Positions 8,547 through 18,853 of a stretch of 53,951 bases of DNA are shown one piece after another. The notes under the pieces are model-generated. The model was not told the DNA's origin. It worked only from the letters and a program-made list of their open reading frames with translations, and made no database searches. Location: positions 1 to 53,951 of the forward strand of contig NZ_RCVM01000013.1 of the NCBI RefSeq assembly GCF_003686955.1, given 5' to 3'. The DNA comes from Streptococcus hillyeri (GTDB lineage Bacteria; Bacillota; Bacilli; Lactobacillales; Streptococcaceae). The position numbers and the translations under genes are program-made. How positions within the stretch are numbered: position 1 is the stretch's first letter; every line of letters starts with the position of its first letter.

Positions 8547-11500
8547 ATGGATAAACGTATTTTCGTTGAAAAGAAGGCTGATTTTCAGGTAAAATCACAG
8601 GCTTTGGTTAAGGAATTGACCCATCGTTTGCAGTTGACTAGTTTGTCAACTGTTCGCATTGTGCAGGTTTATGATGTGTTCAATTTAGTAGAAAATCTCG
8701 TTGAACGCGCTGAGAAACACATTTTTTCTGAGCAGGTGACCGATAACATTTTGTCAGAAACTGAAGTAGCAGAAGTTCTTAGTCAATCAGCCTTTTTTGC
8801 GATTGAAAGTTTGCCTGGACAATTTGATCAACGGGCAGCCTCAGCTCAAGAAGCTCTGCTATTGCTCGGCAGTGAGAGTGATGTCGTCGTGAATACCGCT
8901 CAACTTTATTTGGTGAATCAGGATATTGCAGAAGCGGAATTTGCTGCTGTAAAAAACTATCTTTTAAATCCAGTTGATTCACGTTTCAAGGATATTACGG
9001 TAGCGATTCAACCGCAGGCATTTTCAGTGTCAGATAAAACGATTCCAACCTTGGATTTCTTTGAAACTTATACGGCAGAAGATTTTTCGGTTTATAAGGC
9101 AGAGCAGGGAATGGCTATGGAGGTTGCGGACCTTGTCTTTATTCAAGATTACTTTAAATCCATTGGGCGCGTGCCGACTGAAACTGAGTTGAAGGTTTTG
9201 GACACTTATTGGTCAGACCACTGCCGTCACACGACTTTTGAAACAGAATTGAAGCAAATCAATTTTTCGGAATCACAATTTCAATCGCAGTTACAAGCAA
9301 CCTATGATAAATATTTGGCGATGCGTGAGGAATTGGGTCGTTCTGAAAAGCCACAAACTTTGATGGATATGGCGACGATTTTTGGACGTTATGAGCGTGC
9401 TAATGGTCGCTTGGATGACATGGAGGTATCAGATGAAATCAATGCCTGTTCTGTAGAGATTGAGGTTGATGTCAATGGCGTCAAAGAGCCGTGGCTTCTT
9501 ATGTTTAAAAATGAAACTCATAATCACCCAACAGAAATTGAGCCGTTTGGTGGAGCAGCGACTTGTATTGGCGGTGCGATTCGTGATCCCTTGTCGGGGC
9601 GTTCTTATGTTTACCAAGCGATGCGGATTTCAGGGGCTGGCGATATTACAGCTCCGCTTGCGGAGACGCGTGAAGGAAAATTGCCACAGCAGGTCATTTC
9701 AAAAACAGCAGCTCATGGGTATTCTTCATATGGAAATCAGATTGGTCTAGCAACGACTTATGTTCGTGAATATTTCCACCCAGGCTTTGTGGCTAAACGC
9801 ATGGAGCTTGGTGCGGTTGTCGGTGCGGCTCCAAAGGAAAATGTTGTCCGTGAAAAACCAGAAGCTGGTGACGAGGTTATCCTTCTTGGAGGAAAAACAG
9901 GTCGTGACGGCGTTGGTGGTGCGACAGGGTCGTCTAAAGTTCAGACAGTCGAATCGGTTGAAACAGCTGGCGCAGAGGTTCAAAAAGGAAATGCCATTGA
10001 AGAACGGAAAATTCAACGCCTTTTCCGTAATGGTGAAGTGACTCGGCTTATTAAAAAATCAAATGACTTTGGTGCAGGTGGTGTCTGTGTCGCCATCGGT
10101 GAATTGGCTGACGGACTTGAAATTGATCTTGATAAGGTGCCACTTAAATATGCTGGTCTAAACGGTACAGAAATTGCTATCTCAGAATCACAGGAACGTA
10201 TGGCGGTTGTGGTGCGTCCTAGTGATGTGGATGCTTTTATCTCAGCTTGTGCGACAGAAAATATTCATGCTGTAGTTGTGGCAACAGTGACTGAAAAACC
10301 AAATCTTGTCATGACGTGGAATGGGCAAACGATTGTAGATATTGAGCGTCGCTTCCTTGATACCAATGGGGTGCGCGTGGTAGTAGATGCTAATGTGGTG
10401 GACAGCGAAGTAGCTGTTCCAGAAGTACGCGTCACTTCAGCAGAAACTCTTGAAAAAGATACTCTAGCTGCTTTGGCTGATTTGAACCACGCTAGTCAAA
10501 AAGGGTTGCAGACGATTTTTGATAGTTCTGTTGGTCGCTCTACTGTTAATCATCCGCTTGGTGGCCGTTATCAAGTGACTCCAACAGAGGCCTCTGTACA
10601 GAAATTACCAGTTCAACATGGTGTGACAACGACAGCTTCTGTGATAGCACAAGGATTTAATCCTTATATCGCAGAATGGTCTCCATATCATGGGGCGGCT
10701 TATGCGGTCATTGAAGCGACTGCACGGTTAGCAGCAACAGGAGCTAACTGGTCTAAGGCGCGTTTCTCTTACCAAGAATATTTTCAGCGTATGGATAAAC
10801 AAGCTGATCGTTTTGGTCAACCAGTAGCAGCTCTCCTTGGCTCTATTGAAGCTCAACTTCAGCTTGGTTTGCCATCAATCGGTGGTAAGGATTCGATGTC
10901 AGGTACTTTTGAAGATTTAACTGTCCCTCCAACGCTCGTTGCCTTTGGGGTAACGACTGCGGATACTCGTAAGGTCTTGTCGCCAGAGTTCAAAGCTGCC
11001 GGAGAGAACATTTACTACTTACCAGGTCAAGGCATTACTGCTGATATTGATTTTGCACTGATTAAGCAGAATTTTGAAACCTTGTCTGCTATTCAAGAAA
11101 AACATACGTTGACCTCAGCTTCCGCTGTCAAATATGGTGGTCTGATTGAAGCTCTAGCTCTAGCGACATTTGGTAATCGTATCGGTGTTTCTGTGGAAAT
11201 AGCAGAGCTTGACAGTAGCTTGACAGCTCAATTGGGTGGTTTCATCTTTACTTCAAAAGAGGAGATTGCTGACGCTGTGAAAATTGGTCAAACGACAGCG
11301 GACTTTAACGTGGTTGTCAATGGTGTCAACTTATCTGGTGAGAGCCTACTAGCAGCCTTTGAAGGCACACTAGAAGATATCTATCCAACGGTGTTTGAAC
11401 AAGAAACAACCTTGGAAACAGTACCCGCTATTGTCACTGATACCGTGAAACAAGCTAAAGAAATCGTTGACAAACCTTTGGTTTACATTCCAGTTTTCCC

Positions 11501-12272
11501 AGGGACAAACTCGGAATATGATTCGGCTAAGGCTTTTGAACAGGCTGGTGCTAAGGTGAACATGGTTCCGTTTGTCACTCTTGATGGTGAAGCGATTGAG
11601 CAGTCTGTTGACACCATGGTTGACCATATTAACCAAGCCAATATCCTCTTCTTTGCAGGTGGCTTCTCTGCTGCAGATGAACCAGACGGGTCTGCTAAGT
11701 TTATCGTGACGATCTTGCTAAATGCGAAGGTCCGCTCTGCTATTGACAACTTTATCGCGCGTGGTGGTCTTATCATCGGAATCTGTAATGGTTTCCAAGC
11801 TCTTGTGAAATCAGGCCTCCTACCTTATGGTAATTTTGAGGATACGACTGAAACCAGCCCAACCCTTTTCTATAACGATGCTAACCAGCACGTTGCCAAA
11901 ATGGTGGAAACTCGTGTGGCGAATACCAACTCTCCATGGCTTGCAGGTGTCCAAGTAGGCGATGTTTATGCGATTCCAGTATCACACGGTGAAGGAAAAT
12001 TTGTTGTGACGGCAGAAGAATTTGCAGAGTTGCGTGACAATGGGCAAATTTGGAGCCAATATGTGGACTTTACGGGTCAGCCAAGTATGGATAGCCAATA
12101 TAATCCAAATGGTTCTCTTCATGCCATCGAAGGCATTACGAGCAAGAACGGGCAAATCATTGGTAAGATGGGACACTCAGAACGTTGGGAAGAAGGTCTT
12201 TTCCAAAATATTCCAGGAAATAAAGATCAAAAACTCTTTGAAAGTGCCGTGAAGTACTTTACAGGGAAATAA
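8547..12272 (+). CDS. purL: FGAM synthase, large single-chain PurL
   Basis: Converts FGAR, ATP and glutamine to FGAM. This is the long fused form (about 1241 residues) with a linker and ATP-binding region (LDTYWSDHCRHTTFETEL, FKNETHNHPTEIEPFGGAATCIGGAIRD given here only as landmarks near residues 225 and 325), a second synthetase half (SIGGKDSMSG), and a C-terminal class I glutamine amidotransferase with nucleophile Cys in GICNGFQAL and His in SHGEGKF. ATG 8547 is chosen because streptococcal homologues begin (D/N)KRIFVEKKADF; a GTG at 8538 is also in frame. It follows purC by 64 bp. Confidence 0.96.
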   Translation: MDKRIFVEKKADFQVKSQALVKELTHRLQLTSLSTVRIVQVYDVFNLVENLVERAEKHIFSEQVTDNILSETEVAEVLSQSAFFAIESLPGQFDQRAASAQEALLLLGSESDVVVNTAQLYLVNQDIAEAEFAAVKNYLLNPVDSRFKDITVAIQPQAFSVSDKTIPTLDFFETYTAEDFSVYKAEQGMAMEVADLVFIQDYFKSIGRVPTETELKVLDTYWSDHCRHTTFETELKQINFSESQFQSQLQATYDKYLAMREELGRSEKPQTLMDMATIFGRYERANGRLDDMEVSDEINACSVEIEVDVNGVKEPWLLMFKNETHNHPTEIEPFGGAATCIGGAIRDPLSGRSYVYQAMRISGAGDITAPLAETREGKLPQQVISKTAAHGYSSYGNQIGLATTYVREYFHPGFVAKRMELGAVVGAAPKENVVREKPEAGDEVILLGGKTGRDGVGGATGSSKVQTVESVETAGAEVQKGNAIEERKIQRLFRNGEVTRLIKKSNDFGAGGVCVAIGELADGLEIDLDKVPLKYAGLNGTEIAISESQERMAVVVRPSDVDAFISACATENIHAVVVATVTEKPNLVMTWNGQTIVDIERRFLDTNGVRVVVDANVVDSEVAVPEVRVTSAETLEKDTLAALADLNHASQKGLQTIFDSSVGRSTVNHPLGGRYQVTPTEASVQKLPVQHGVTTTASVIAQGFNPYIAEWSPYHGAAYAVIEATARLAATGANWSKARFSYQEYFQRMDKQADRFGQPVAALLGSIEAQLQLGLPSIGGKDSMSGTFEDLTVPPTLVAFGVTTADTRKVLSPEFKAAGENIYYLPGQGITADIDFALIKQNFETLSAIQEKHTLTSASAVKYGGLIEALALATFGNRIGVSVEIAELDSSLTAQLGGFIFTSKEEIADAVKIGQTTADFNVVVNGVNLSGESLLAAFEGTLEDIYPTVFEQETTLETVPAIVTDTVKQAKEIVDKPLVYIPVFPGTNSEYDSAKAFEQAGAKVNMVPFVTLDGEAIEQSVDTMVDHINQANILFFAGGFSAADEPDGSAKFIVTILLNAKVRSAIDNFIARGGLIIGICNGFQALVKSGLLPYGNFEDTTETSPTLFYNDANQHVAKMVETRVANTNSPWLAGVQVGDVYAIPVSHGEGKFVVTAEEFAELRDNGQIWSQYVDFTGQPSMDSQYNPNGSLHAIEGITSKNGQIIGKMGHSERWEEGLFQNIPGNKDQKLFESAVKYFTGK

Positions 12273-12424
12273 AATGAATGAGCGAACGAAAGTAAACTCG
12301 TAGTAGGTGCTTTTCACCGTGATAAAAAGTGATAACATCACTCTTGAGGTGTCAAAGGCTATTGACTTAGTCATGAAATGATGCCATCACCACATCAGAA
12401 AAACACCCAAAAAGGAAAAATCAA

Positions 12425-13879
12425 ATGACATACGAAGTAAAATCATTAAACGAAGAATGTGGTGTCTTCGGCATTTGGGGACACCCACAGGCAGCCCAAG
12501 TGACTTATTTTGGGCTTCATAGCCTGCAGCACCGCGGTCAAGAAGGGGCGGGGATTGTCTCAAATGACCAAGGACATCTGTTGGGCCACCGTGATACGGG
12601 GTTGCTTTCAGAGGTCTTTAAAAATCCAGCTGATTTGGAAAAATTAACAGGAACAGCAGCGATTGGGCATGTGCGCTATGCGACAGCAGGCGCAGCCTCA
12701 ATCAATAACATTCAGCCCTTCCTTTACACCTTTACCAATGAGCAACTAGCCCTTGCCCACAATGGGAATTTAACCAATGCGGTGTCGTTAAAAAAAGAAT
12801 TGGAAGCGCAAGGGGCCATTTTTAATGCTTCATCAGATACGGAAATCTTGATGCACCTCATTCGCCGTAGCCACAATCCAGAATTTATGGGTAAGGTTAA
12901 AGAGGCTTTGAATACTGTCAAAGGTGGCTTTGCTTATCTTTTGATGACAGAGGACAAGCTCATTGCGGCGCTTGATCCTAATGGCTTCCGTCCGCTTTCT
13001 ATTGGACAAATGAAAAATGGCGCTTGGGTAGTCTCTTCAGAAACCTGTGCCTTTGAAGTGGTTGGTGCCGAGTGGGTTCGTGATGTCAATCCCGGTGAAG
13101 TGATTATCATTGATGACAATGGCATCCAGTACGATACTTACACCACTGATACACAGTTGGCTATTTGTTCGATGGAATATGTGTATTTTGCGCGTCCTGA
13201 CTCCACCATTGCGGGTGTCAACGTCCATACGGCTCGTAAGAATATGGGAAGAAGGCTGGCGCAGGAATTCAAGCATGAAGCTGACATTGTGGTTGGTGTG
13301 CCAAACTCATCCTTATCAGCAGCTATGGGCTTCGCTGAAGAATCAGGTCTGCCAAACGAAATGGGATTGGTCAAAAATCAATACACGCAGCGGACCTTTA
13401 TCCAACCAACGCAAGAATTGCGTGAGCAGGGTGTTCGCATGAAACTCTCAGCGGTATCTGGTGTCGTCAAGGATAAACGTGTGGTCATGGTTGATGACTC
13501 GATTGTTCGAGGGACAACGTCACGCCGTATTGTTCAATTATTGCGTGAAGCTGGTGCCAAAGAAGTCCATGTGGCGATTGGAAGTCCAGAACTAAAATAC
13601 CCATGTTTTTACGGGATTGACATCCAGACGCATCGGGAATTGATTTCTGCCAATCATAGTGTGGAAGAAGTGTGTGACATTATTGGGGCAGATAGCCTAA
13701 CCTACCTCTCTCTTGATGGCTTGATTGAGTCTATTGGTCTTGAAACCGATGCGCCAAATGGTGGGCTCTGTGTGGCTTATTTTGACGGGAACTACCCAAC
13801 ACCACTTTACGATTATGAAGCAGAATATCTTCGTAGCCTTGATGAGAAGACAAGCTTTTATATTGAAAAGGTGAAGTAA
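12425..13879 (+). CDS. purF: Amidophosphoribosyltransferase
   Basis: First committed step: PRPP plus glutamine to phosphoribosylamine. The N-terminal Ntn glutaminase has a short propeptide, with the catalytic Cys at residue 12 ([11 protein letters not shown]) exposed by processing; the C-terminal PRTase has the PRPP loop [16 protein letters not shown]. At 484 residues the length is normal. It follows purL by 152 bp, a gap with small inverted repeats (AGTGAT-AAC-ATCACT) but no gene. The stop overlaps the next start as TAATG. Confidence 0.97.
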   Translation: MTYEVKSLNEECGVFGIWGHPQAAQVTYFGLHSLQHRGQEGAGIVSNDQGHLLGHRDTGLLSEVFKNPADLEKLTGTAAIGHVRYATAGAASINNIQPFLYTFTNEQLALAHNGNLTNAVSLKKELEAQGAIFNASSDTEILMHLIRRSHNPEFMGKVKEALNTVKGGFAYLLMTEDKLIAALDPNGFRPLSIGQMKNGAWVVSSETCAFEVVGAEWVRDVNPGEVIIIDDNGIQYDTYTTDTQLAICSMEYVYFARPDSTIAGVNVHTARKNMGRRLAQEFKHEADIVVGVPNSSLSAAMGFAEESGLPNEMGLVKNQYTQRTFIQPTQELREQGVRMKLSAVSGVVKDKRVVMVDDSIVRGTTSRRIVQLLREAGAKEVHVAIGSPELKYPCFYGIDIQTHRELISANHSVEEVCDIIGADSLTYLSLDGLIESIGLETDAPNGGLCVAYFDGNYPTPLYDYEAEYLRSLDEKTSFYIEKVK

Positions 13880-14088
13880 TGGAGAAGGCTATTAACAAAA
13901 TACATCATCTCATGGCTGGCATTAGTCTTATACTGTTACCGATATTGAGTATTTTAACGGTTGTCTCTCTCATGGAGAAACATATCTGGGCAGGATTAGG
14001 TTATGGTGTAGCGGTCTTGGTTTGGCTCTACTCTCTCTATCAGTGGAATGAAATTTTAAAACTATTAAAAGACGATAAGGTTAAATAG
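13879..14088 (+). CDS. Small membrane protein between purF and purM
   Basis: A 69-residue protein I cannot assign. It has two hydrophobic segments (about residues 11-31 and 36-54) separated by a short charged turn (MEKHIW), and a basic C-terminus ending KDDKVK. The start codon overlaps the purF stop (TAATG), a strong sign of translational coupling, so it should be made with the purine enzymes. S. mutans also has a small ORF at this position, from memory. A role as a membrane anchor or transporter accessory would be guesswork. Confidence 0.7.
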   Translation: MEKAINKIHHLMAGISLILLPILSILTVVSLMEKHIWAGLGYGVAVLVWLYSLYQWNEILKLLKDDKVK

Positions 14089-14139
14089 CACTGCTATTTT
14101 CCAAAAGGATTGACGGTAAATTGACGGTTGGTTTACAAG

Positions 14140-14157
14140 GTTGACAGGTTTGTCAAC
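14140..14157 (+). other. Inverted repeat before purM
   Basis: GTTGACA-GGTT-TGTCAAC, perfect 7-bp arms, 18 bp upstream of the purM start and just ahead of its ribosome binding site. It could be a weak processing or attenuation hairpin; there is no T run. Confidence 0.4.
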
Positions 14158-14175
14158 ATCAAAAAGGAGAAAGAA

Positions 14176-15201
14176 ATGTCTGAAAACAAAAATGCGTATG
14201 CCCAATCTGGTGTGGATGTTGAAGCTGGTTATGAGGTTGTTGAGCGAATTAAGAAGCATGTGGCGCGTACAGAGCGTCTTGGTGTGATGGGAGCTCTCGG
14301 TGGCTTCGGTGGGATGTTTGACCTAACGACAACAGGTGTCAAAGAGCCAGTCCTTATCTCTGGGACAGACGGTGTTGGGACCAAGCTCATGCTAGCGATC
14401 AAGTATGATAAGCATGACACGATTGGTCAGGACTGTGTGGCCATGTGTGTCAACGACATCATCGCTGCTGGTGCTGAGCCACTTTACTTCCTTGACTATG
14501 TGGCGACGGGTAAAAATGTTCCTGAAAAGTTGGAACAAGTCGTGGCTGGTGTGGCAGAAGGCTGTGTGCAAGCTGGGGCTGCTCTTATTGGTGGAGAAAC
14601 CGCTGAAATGCCTGGAATGTATGGCGAAGACGACTATGATTTAGCTGGTTTTGCAGTAGGGATTGCTGAGAAGTCTCAGATTATTGATGGCTCAAAAGTT
14701 AAAGCAGGCGATGTTCTTCTTGGACTTGCTTCTAGCGGGATTCATTCGAATGGGTATTCTCTCGTTCGTCGTGTTTTTGCAGATTACACAGGTGACGAAG
14801 TATTGCCTGAGTTAGAGGGGCAAAAACTGAAAGATGTTCTTCTTGAACCAACCCGCATCTATGTCAAAGCCGCTCTGCCATTGATCAAAGAAGAACTGGT
14901 TAATGGGATTGCCCACATCACGGGTGGTGGATTCATTGAAAATGTGCCTCGTATGTTTGCGGATAATTTAGCGGCAGAAATTGATGAGGATAAAATTCCA
15001 GTTTTGCCGATTTTCAAAGCCCTTGAGAAATACGGTGACATTAAGCATGAGGAAATGTTTGAAATCTTCAATATGGGGATTGGGCTCATGTTGGCGGTTA
15101 GTCCGGAAAATGTGGCGCGTGTGACAGAGCTTTTGGATGAACCAGTTTATGAGATTGGTCGTATTGTGGAAAAAGCTGACGCAAGTGTGGTGGTTCGCTA
15201 A
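14176..15201 (+). CDS. purM: AIR synthetase
   Basis: Closes the imidazole ring: FGAM plus ATP gives AIR. Family marks: [20 protein letters not shown] at the N-terminus, [34 protein letters not shown], and [12 protein letters not shown]. About 341 residues is standard. ATG 14176 follows AAGGAGAAAG; a TTG upstream at 14128 is in frame but lacks a ribosome binding site. The stop overlaps the purN start (TAATG). Confidence 0.97.
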   Translation: MSENKNAYAQSGVDVEAGYEVVERIKKHVARTERLGVMGALGGFGGMFDLTTTGVKEPVLISGTDGVGTKLMLAIKYDKHDTIGQDCVAMCVNDIIAAGAEPLYFLDYVATGKNVPEKLEQVVAGVAEGCVQAGAALIGGETAEMPGMYGEDDYDLAGFAVGIAEKSQIIDGSKVKAGDVLLGLASSGIHSNGYSLVRRVFADYTGDEVLPELEGQKLKDVLLEPTRIYVKAALPLIKEELVNGIAHITGGGFIENVPRMFADNLAAEIDEDKIPVLPIFKALEKYGDIKHEEMFEIFNMGIGLMLAVSPENVARVTELLDEPVYEIGRIVEKADASVVVR

Positions 15202-15752
15202 TGGCAAAAAAGATAGCAGTATTTGCTTCGGGTAACGGTTCTAACTTTCAGGTCATTGCAGAGCAATTTCCAGTTGAGTTCCTCTTCGCTGATAAACGAG
15301 AGGACTATGTGCTAGAACGTGCTCAGAACTTGGGTGTGATTAGCTATACCTTTGAACTCAAAGAATTTGAAAACAAGGTGGCTTACGAAGAAGCCATTGT
15401 GGAATTGCTAGATAAGCACCAGATTGATTTGGTTGTTTTGGCAGGCTATATGAAAATTGTGAGTCACACCTTGCTATCTGCCTATGAAGGACGCATCATC
15501 AATATTCACCCAGCCTACTTGCCAGAATTTCCGGGTGCTCACGGTATCGAAGACGCTTGGAAAGCTGGTGTTTCTCAGAGTGGAGTAACTGTTCACTGGG
15601 TGGATTCAGGGGTAGATACAGGACAAATTATCAAACAAGTCCGTGTACCGCGTTTAGCAGATGATACGCTTGACAGTTTTGAAACGCGAATTCATGAGGC
15701 GGAGTATCAGCTTTATCCAGAAGTGTTGAGAGAGTTGGGAGTGGAAGGATGA
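15201..15752 (+). CDS. purN: GAR transformylase (folate-dependent)
   Basis: Transfers a formyl group from 10-formyl-THF to GAR. The protein has IAVFASGNGSNFQ (phosphate loop), the catalytic Asn/His in INIHPAYLPEFPGAHG and Asp in DSGVDTGQI. At 183 residues it is typical. It overlaps purM by 1 bp and the next gene by 4 bp, so translation of this block appears coupled. Confidence 0.96.
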   Translation: MAKKIAVFASGNGSNFQVIAEQFPVEFLFADKREDYVLERAQNLGVISYTFELKEFENKVAYEEAIVELLDKHQIDLVVLAGYMKIVSHTLLSAYEGRIINIHPAYLPEFPGAHGIEDAWKAGVSQSGVTVHWVDSGVDTGQIIKQVRVPRLADDTLDSFETRIHEAEYQLYPEVLRELGVEG

Positions 15753-16123
15753 CTGTTGAAACGCACTATATTGCTTTAAAAGAGATGCTAAAGTCGAAAC
15801 CCAAAAAGCTAGAGAGTCAATCGGACTGGCTATTGGTTTTGGCAAATACCATGCGGGCTATGGTTGTCAATACAGACAAATGTCAGTTGGCTTATCTCGA
15901 TAGTTTATTGGTAAAAGGAACCAGTCAAGAGTTAAAGCTTGCTTTTGATTTCTGCCAAGGGCGATTTGGAGGAAATGGTTTTTCTTATCGTAGGCATCCT
16001 AATTACCTATATTTGTGTAGTTTAGTAGCAACCTTTCCAGAATTTGAAGTATCCTCAGAAGATCAAGCTTACCTCAAGGAAGTGATAGGATACAATCACT
16101 ATCTTTTATATGACATAGACTAG
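15749..16123 (+). CDS. Uncharacterised protein coupled to purN
   Basis: A 124-residue soluble-looking protein without membrane segments or a motif I recognise; predicted mostly helical, with a central RFGGNGFSYRRHPNY stretch. Its ATG overlaps the purN stop (ATGA), so it is translated with purN. An unnamed ORF at this place also occurs in S. mutans, from memory. Expression with the purine genes is well supported; function is unknown. Confidence 0.75.
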   Translation: MTVETHYIALKEMLKSKPKKLESQSDWLLVLANTMRAMVVNTDKCQLAYLDSLLVKGTSQELKLAFDFCQGRFGGNGFSYRRHPNYLYLCSLVATFPEFEVSSEDQAYLKEVIGYNHYLLYDID

Positions 16124-16170
16124 TTTTTATGACGTTAATAAACTAGAGATTGAGTGACTGGAGGTCATTC
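16120..16170 (+). other. Two small hairpins upstream of purH
   Basis: CTAGTTT (16120-16126) pairs with AAACTAG (16140-16146), and GAGTGAC (16152-16158) pairs with GTCATTC (16164-16170). They lie between the uncharacterised gene and the purH ribosome binding site (AAAAGGAG). Neither has a T run; they may stabilise or process the mRNA. Confidence 0.4.
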
Positions 16171-16187
16171 ATTGAAAAGGAGATATC

Positions 16188-17735
16188 ATGACAAAACGTG
16201 CACTGATCAGTGTATCTGACAAAGCGGGCATTGTAGAATTTGCCCAGGAATTAACAGCCCTTGGTTGGGAGATTATCTCAACGGGTGGTACAAAAACTGC
16301 TCTTGACAATGCAGGGGTAGCTACCATTGCTATCGACGATGTGACAGGTTTCCCTGAAATGATGGACGGTCGTGTTAAGACCCTTCATCCAAAAATCCAC
16401 GGTGGGCTTTTGGCACGTCGTGATTTGGATAGCCATTTGGAAGCGGCAAGCCAGCATGAGATTGGCTTGATTGACCTTGTGGTGGTCAACCTTTATCCAT
16501 TTAAAGAGACGATCTTGCGTCCAGATGTGACTTACGATTTGGCGGTGGAAAATATCGATATCGGTGGCCCTTCTATGCTCCGCTCCGCTGCGAAAAACCA
16601 TGCTAGCGTAACGGTTGTGGTAGATCCAGCAGACTATGCGGTGGTTCTTGATGAGCTCAAGGCAGATGGTGAAACGACTTACGCTACTCGTCAACGTTTG
16701 GCGGCTAAAGTTTACCGTCACACAGCAGCTTATGATGCCTTGATTGCGGATTACTTTACAGCGCAAGTTGGTGAAACCAAGCCTGAAAAACTAACCATCA
16801 CTTACGACCTCAAACAGCCGATGCGCTACGGCGAAAACCCTCAACAGGATGCTGATTTCTACCAGTCAGCGATTCTGACGGAGTATTCTATCGCGTCAGC
16901 GAAACAGCTCAACGGTAAGGAACTTTCATTCAATAACATCCGTGATGCTGATGCGGCTATTCGCATTATCCGTGATTTCACAGACAAACCGACAGTGGTG
17001 GCGCTCAAGCACATGAACCCTTGTGGTATCGGTCAAGCAGACACGATTGAAGGGGCTTGGGACAATGCTTACGCTGCTGACCCAGTTTCGATTTTCGGTG
17101 GAATTGTCGTTCTCAACCGTGAGGTGGATGCGGCTACCGCAGAAAAAATGCATCCGATTTTCTTAGAAATCATCATTGCACCAAGTTATTCAGAAGAAGC
17201 GCTAGCTATTTTGACCAATAAAAAGAAAAACTTGCGCATCTTGGAGTTGCCATTTGACGCACAAGAGGCGAGTGAGAATGAAGCGGAATACACAGGTGTA
17301 GTTGGCGGAATGTTGGTGCAAAACCAAGACGTCATCAAGGAAAATCCAGCCGACTGGCAAGTCGTGACCAAACGTCAACCAGATGCGCGTGAGCAAGTGG
17401 CTCTTGAGTTTGCTTGGAAGGCCATCAAGTATGTGAAATCAAACGGTATCTTGATTGCCAACGACCACATGACCCTTGGCGTTGGCCCGGGTCAGACCAA
17501 CCGTGTGGCCTCTGTCCGTATCGCGATTGAGCAGGCTAAAGACCGCCTTGATGGTGCAGTCCTTGCCTCAGATGCCTTCTTCCCATTTGCAGATAACATC
17601 GAAGAAATCGCAGCCGCAGGCATCAAAGCCATCGTCCAACCAGGTGGCTCCGTCCGCGACCAAGACTCGATTGACGCTGCAGATAAGCACGGTATTGCAA
17701 TGATCTTTACGGGTGTGAGACATTTTAGACATTAA
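16188..17735 (+). CDS. purH: Bifunctional AICAR transformylase/IMP cyclohydrolase
   Basis: Last two steps to IMP. The N-terminal IMP cyclohydrolase (methylglyoxal synthase-like fold) covers about residues 1-190 with [18 protein letters not shown], and [13 protein letters not shown]; the C-terminal transformylase has [40 protein letters not shown] and ends with TGVRHFRH. At 515 residues it is standard. Ribosome binding site AAAAGGAG. The intact part of the first purine block ends here. Confidence 0.97.
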   Translation: MTKRALISVSDKAGIVEFAQELTALGWEIISTGGTKTALDNAGVATIAIDDVTGFPEMMDGRVKTLHPKIHGGLLARRDLDSHLEAASQHEIGLIDLVVVNLYPFKETILRPDVTYDLAVENIDIGGPSMLRSAAKNHASVTVVVDPADYAVVLDELKADGETTYATRQRLAAKVYRHTAAYDALIADYFTAQVGETKPEKLTITYDLKQPMRYGENPQQDADFYQSAILTEYSIASAKQLNGKELSFNNIRDADAAIRIIRDFTDKPTVVALKHMNPCGIGQADTIEGAWDNAYAADPVSIFGGIVVLNREVDAATAEKMHPIFLEIIIAPSYSEEALAILTNKKKNLRILELPFDAQEASENEAEYTGVVGGMLVQNQDVIKENPADWQVVTKRQPDAREQVALEFAWKAIKYVKSNGILIANDHMTLGVGPGQTNRVASVRIAIEQAKDRLDGAVLASDAFFPFADNIEEIAAAGIKAIVQPGGSVRDQDSIDAADKHGIAMIFTGVRHFRH

Positions 17736-17744
17736 GGAGAATAT

Positions 17745-18405
17745 ATGAAAAATGTAATAAACAAGAAAGTTAATGGGAATGTAAATAACATTGATAATTC
17801 AATAAAACAAACAAATAATTATTTTCTTACCAATATAACAACTAATGTTGGTGAGAGTGGCTCATCAAGTGGTGAGGCGGAAATGTTTGGAATTTGGAAT
17901 TCTTGCACTAGCTGTAATGGCAATTTTAGTTATATTTTTTAATCCAGTCATGGATTTTCTAAATAATAATATCAACTATGTGTGGTCATATCTTGTTGTT
18001 GTTTCTTTAGTTCCGTTAATCTATATTGTTATAAAATCAGGTGATTATAAAATAAAAAATACAATTATTGCAGTAGTGCAGATTGTTGTAGTTGTGATTG
18101 CGAATATTATTAATCAGAATCTTCATTTCCCAGAGGAATTAACCAATTATTTGAGTCAATATTCTAACGGACAATTAGGAGCAGACAACTTTTCAAATGC
18201 TTTTGCTAGTTATTTTAGTGAAGGAAATTCTCAGTTGGTTGTCTATTTATTTTTGTATAGCATATGTTATGCACTTTCTCTCTTATCTCCGGTTGCTATT
18301 GCATATGGAACTTTTAGATTTAAAAAGATACCTAATATTTTGCCATGGATAGCTATAATAATTTCACTACTATTCAGTTTTTTTGGACTAAAAATAATTG
18401 AGTAG
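17745..18405 (+). pseudogene. Frameshifted small membrane protein gene
   Basis: A reading frame with a good ribosome binding site (AAGGAG) starts at 17745 with an Asn-rich segment (VNGNVNNIDNSIKQTNN) and then SGSSSGEAE. It stops at 17942, while the continuation as a hydrophobic protein is in the frame +1 relative to it, readable to 18405 with about five membrane segments (LALAVMAILVIFF onward). The switch lies near 17875-17900. The simplest reading is one gene with a 1-bp insertion or 2-bp loss; an independent second gene has no convincing start. I do not recognise the family. AT-rich compared with purH, so possibly acquired. Confidence 0.6.
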
Positions 18406-18432
18406 GGATACAAGGATATTGAAATTTTAGAT

Positions 18433-18465
18433 ATTTAGCTTTACTTAAACAAGGAAAGCTATACT
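18433..18465 (+). promoter_or_regulatory. CiaR-type promoter of csRNA candidate 1
   Basis: Direct repeat ATTTAG-N5-CTTAAA (each one base from the CiaR half-site NTTAAG), then exactly 10 bp, then TATACT at 18460-18465. Candidate 2 has the identical geometry. Confidence 0.6.
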
Positions 18466-18471
18466 AGAATC

Positions 18472-18545
18472 AATCCTAAATAACTTTTCTTTTTTCATAA
18501 TCTCCTAGAGAATCTCAATTCACAAGAGTTGGGATTTTCTTTTTT
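18472..18545 (+). ncRNA. Candidate CiaR-dependent small RNA 1
   Basis: About 75 nt from a predicted start after TATACT to a terminator hairpin (AATCTCAATTC with GAGTTGGGATT, then TTTTCTTTTTT). The unpaired 5' part carries AATCCTAAATAA, a T-rich stretch and ATAATCTCCTA, an anti-ribosome-binding-site sequence of the kind found in streptococcal csRNAs, which pair with target ribosome binding sites. It shares promoter geometry and core sequence with candidate 2 at 20228. No protein can be read from it. Confidence 0.65.
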
Positions 18546-18578
18546 ATTTTACGAATTAATTATAAAATGACTGCTTTA

Positions 18579-18607
18579 TTGACAAGAGAAGGGAAAAGTT
18601 CCAAAAT
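18579..18607 (+). promoter_or_regulatory. Promoter of the toxin-antitoxin pair
   Basis: TTGACA at 18579-18584, a 17-bp spacer and CAAAAT at 18602-18607, 30 bp before the antitoxin start. Confidence 0.55.
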
Positions 18608-18637
18608 AAGAATCAAAGTATTCAAGAGGTGGAAAAT

Positions 18638-18853
18638 ATGGCAACAATGACACTACGTATCAATGATCAAGATGGTGAATTGATTAAGAAATATATCCAA
18701 GTAAACGGGTTGACCATTTCAGAATTTGCGCGTCAGGCTATGTTGGAAAAAATTGAAGAAGAGTACGATTTGCAAGTACTTCGTCAGGCGATGGCCGAGG
18801 ATGATGGGGTGAGAATTTCTCACGAAGAACTGATGAAGGAATTCGGTCTATGA
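18638..18853 (+). CDS. RelB-type antitoxin (DUF6290-like)
   Basis: A 71-residue protein with a ribbon-helix-helix N-terminus (MATMTLRINDQDGELIKKYIQ, then GLTISEFARQAMLEKI) and an acidic C-terminus ending SHEELMKEFGL, typical of RelB/DinJ-like antitoxins that bind their own promoter and neutralise the toxin. ATG 18638 follows GAGGTGG; the GTG at 18629 is part of that site. The toxin start overlaps the stop by 4 bp (ATGA). Confidence 0.88.
   Translation: MATMTLRINDQDGELIKKYIQVNGLTISEFARQAMLEKIEEEYDLQVLRQAMAEDDGVRISHEELMKEFGL

Noticed and set aside
9460..10041. Alternative-frame ORFs inside purL (and similar ones in purF, purM, purH, purK, purB, ntpA and adhE)
   Set aside because: They lie fully inside well-supported genes, lack ribosome binding sites and have no recognisable products.
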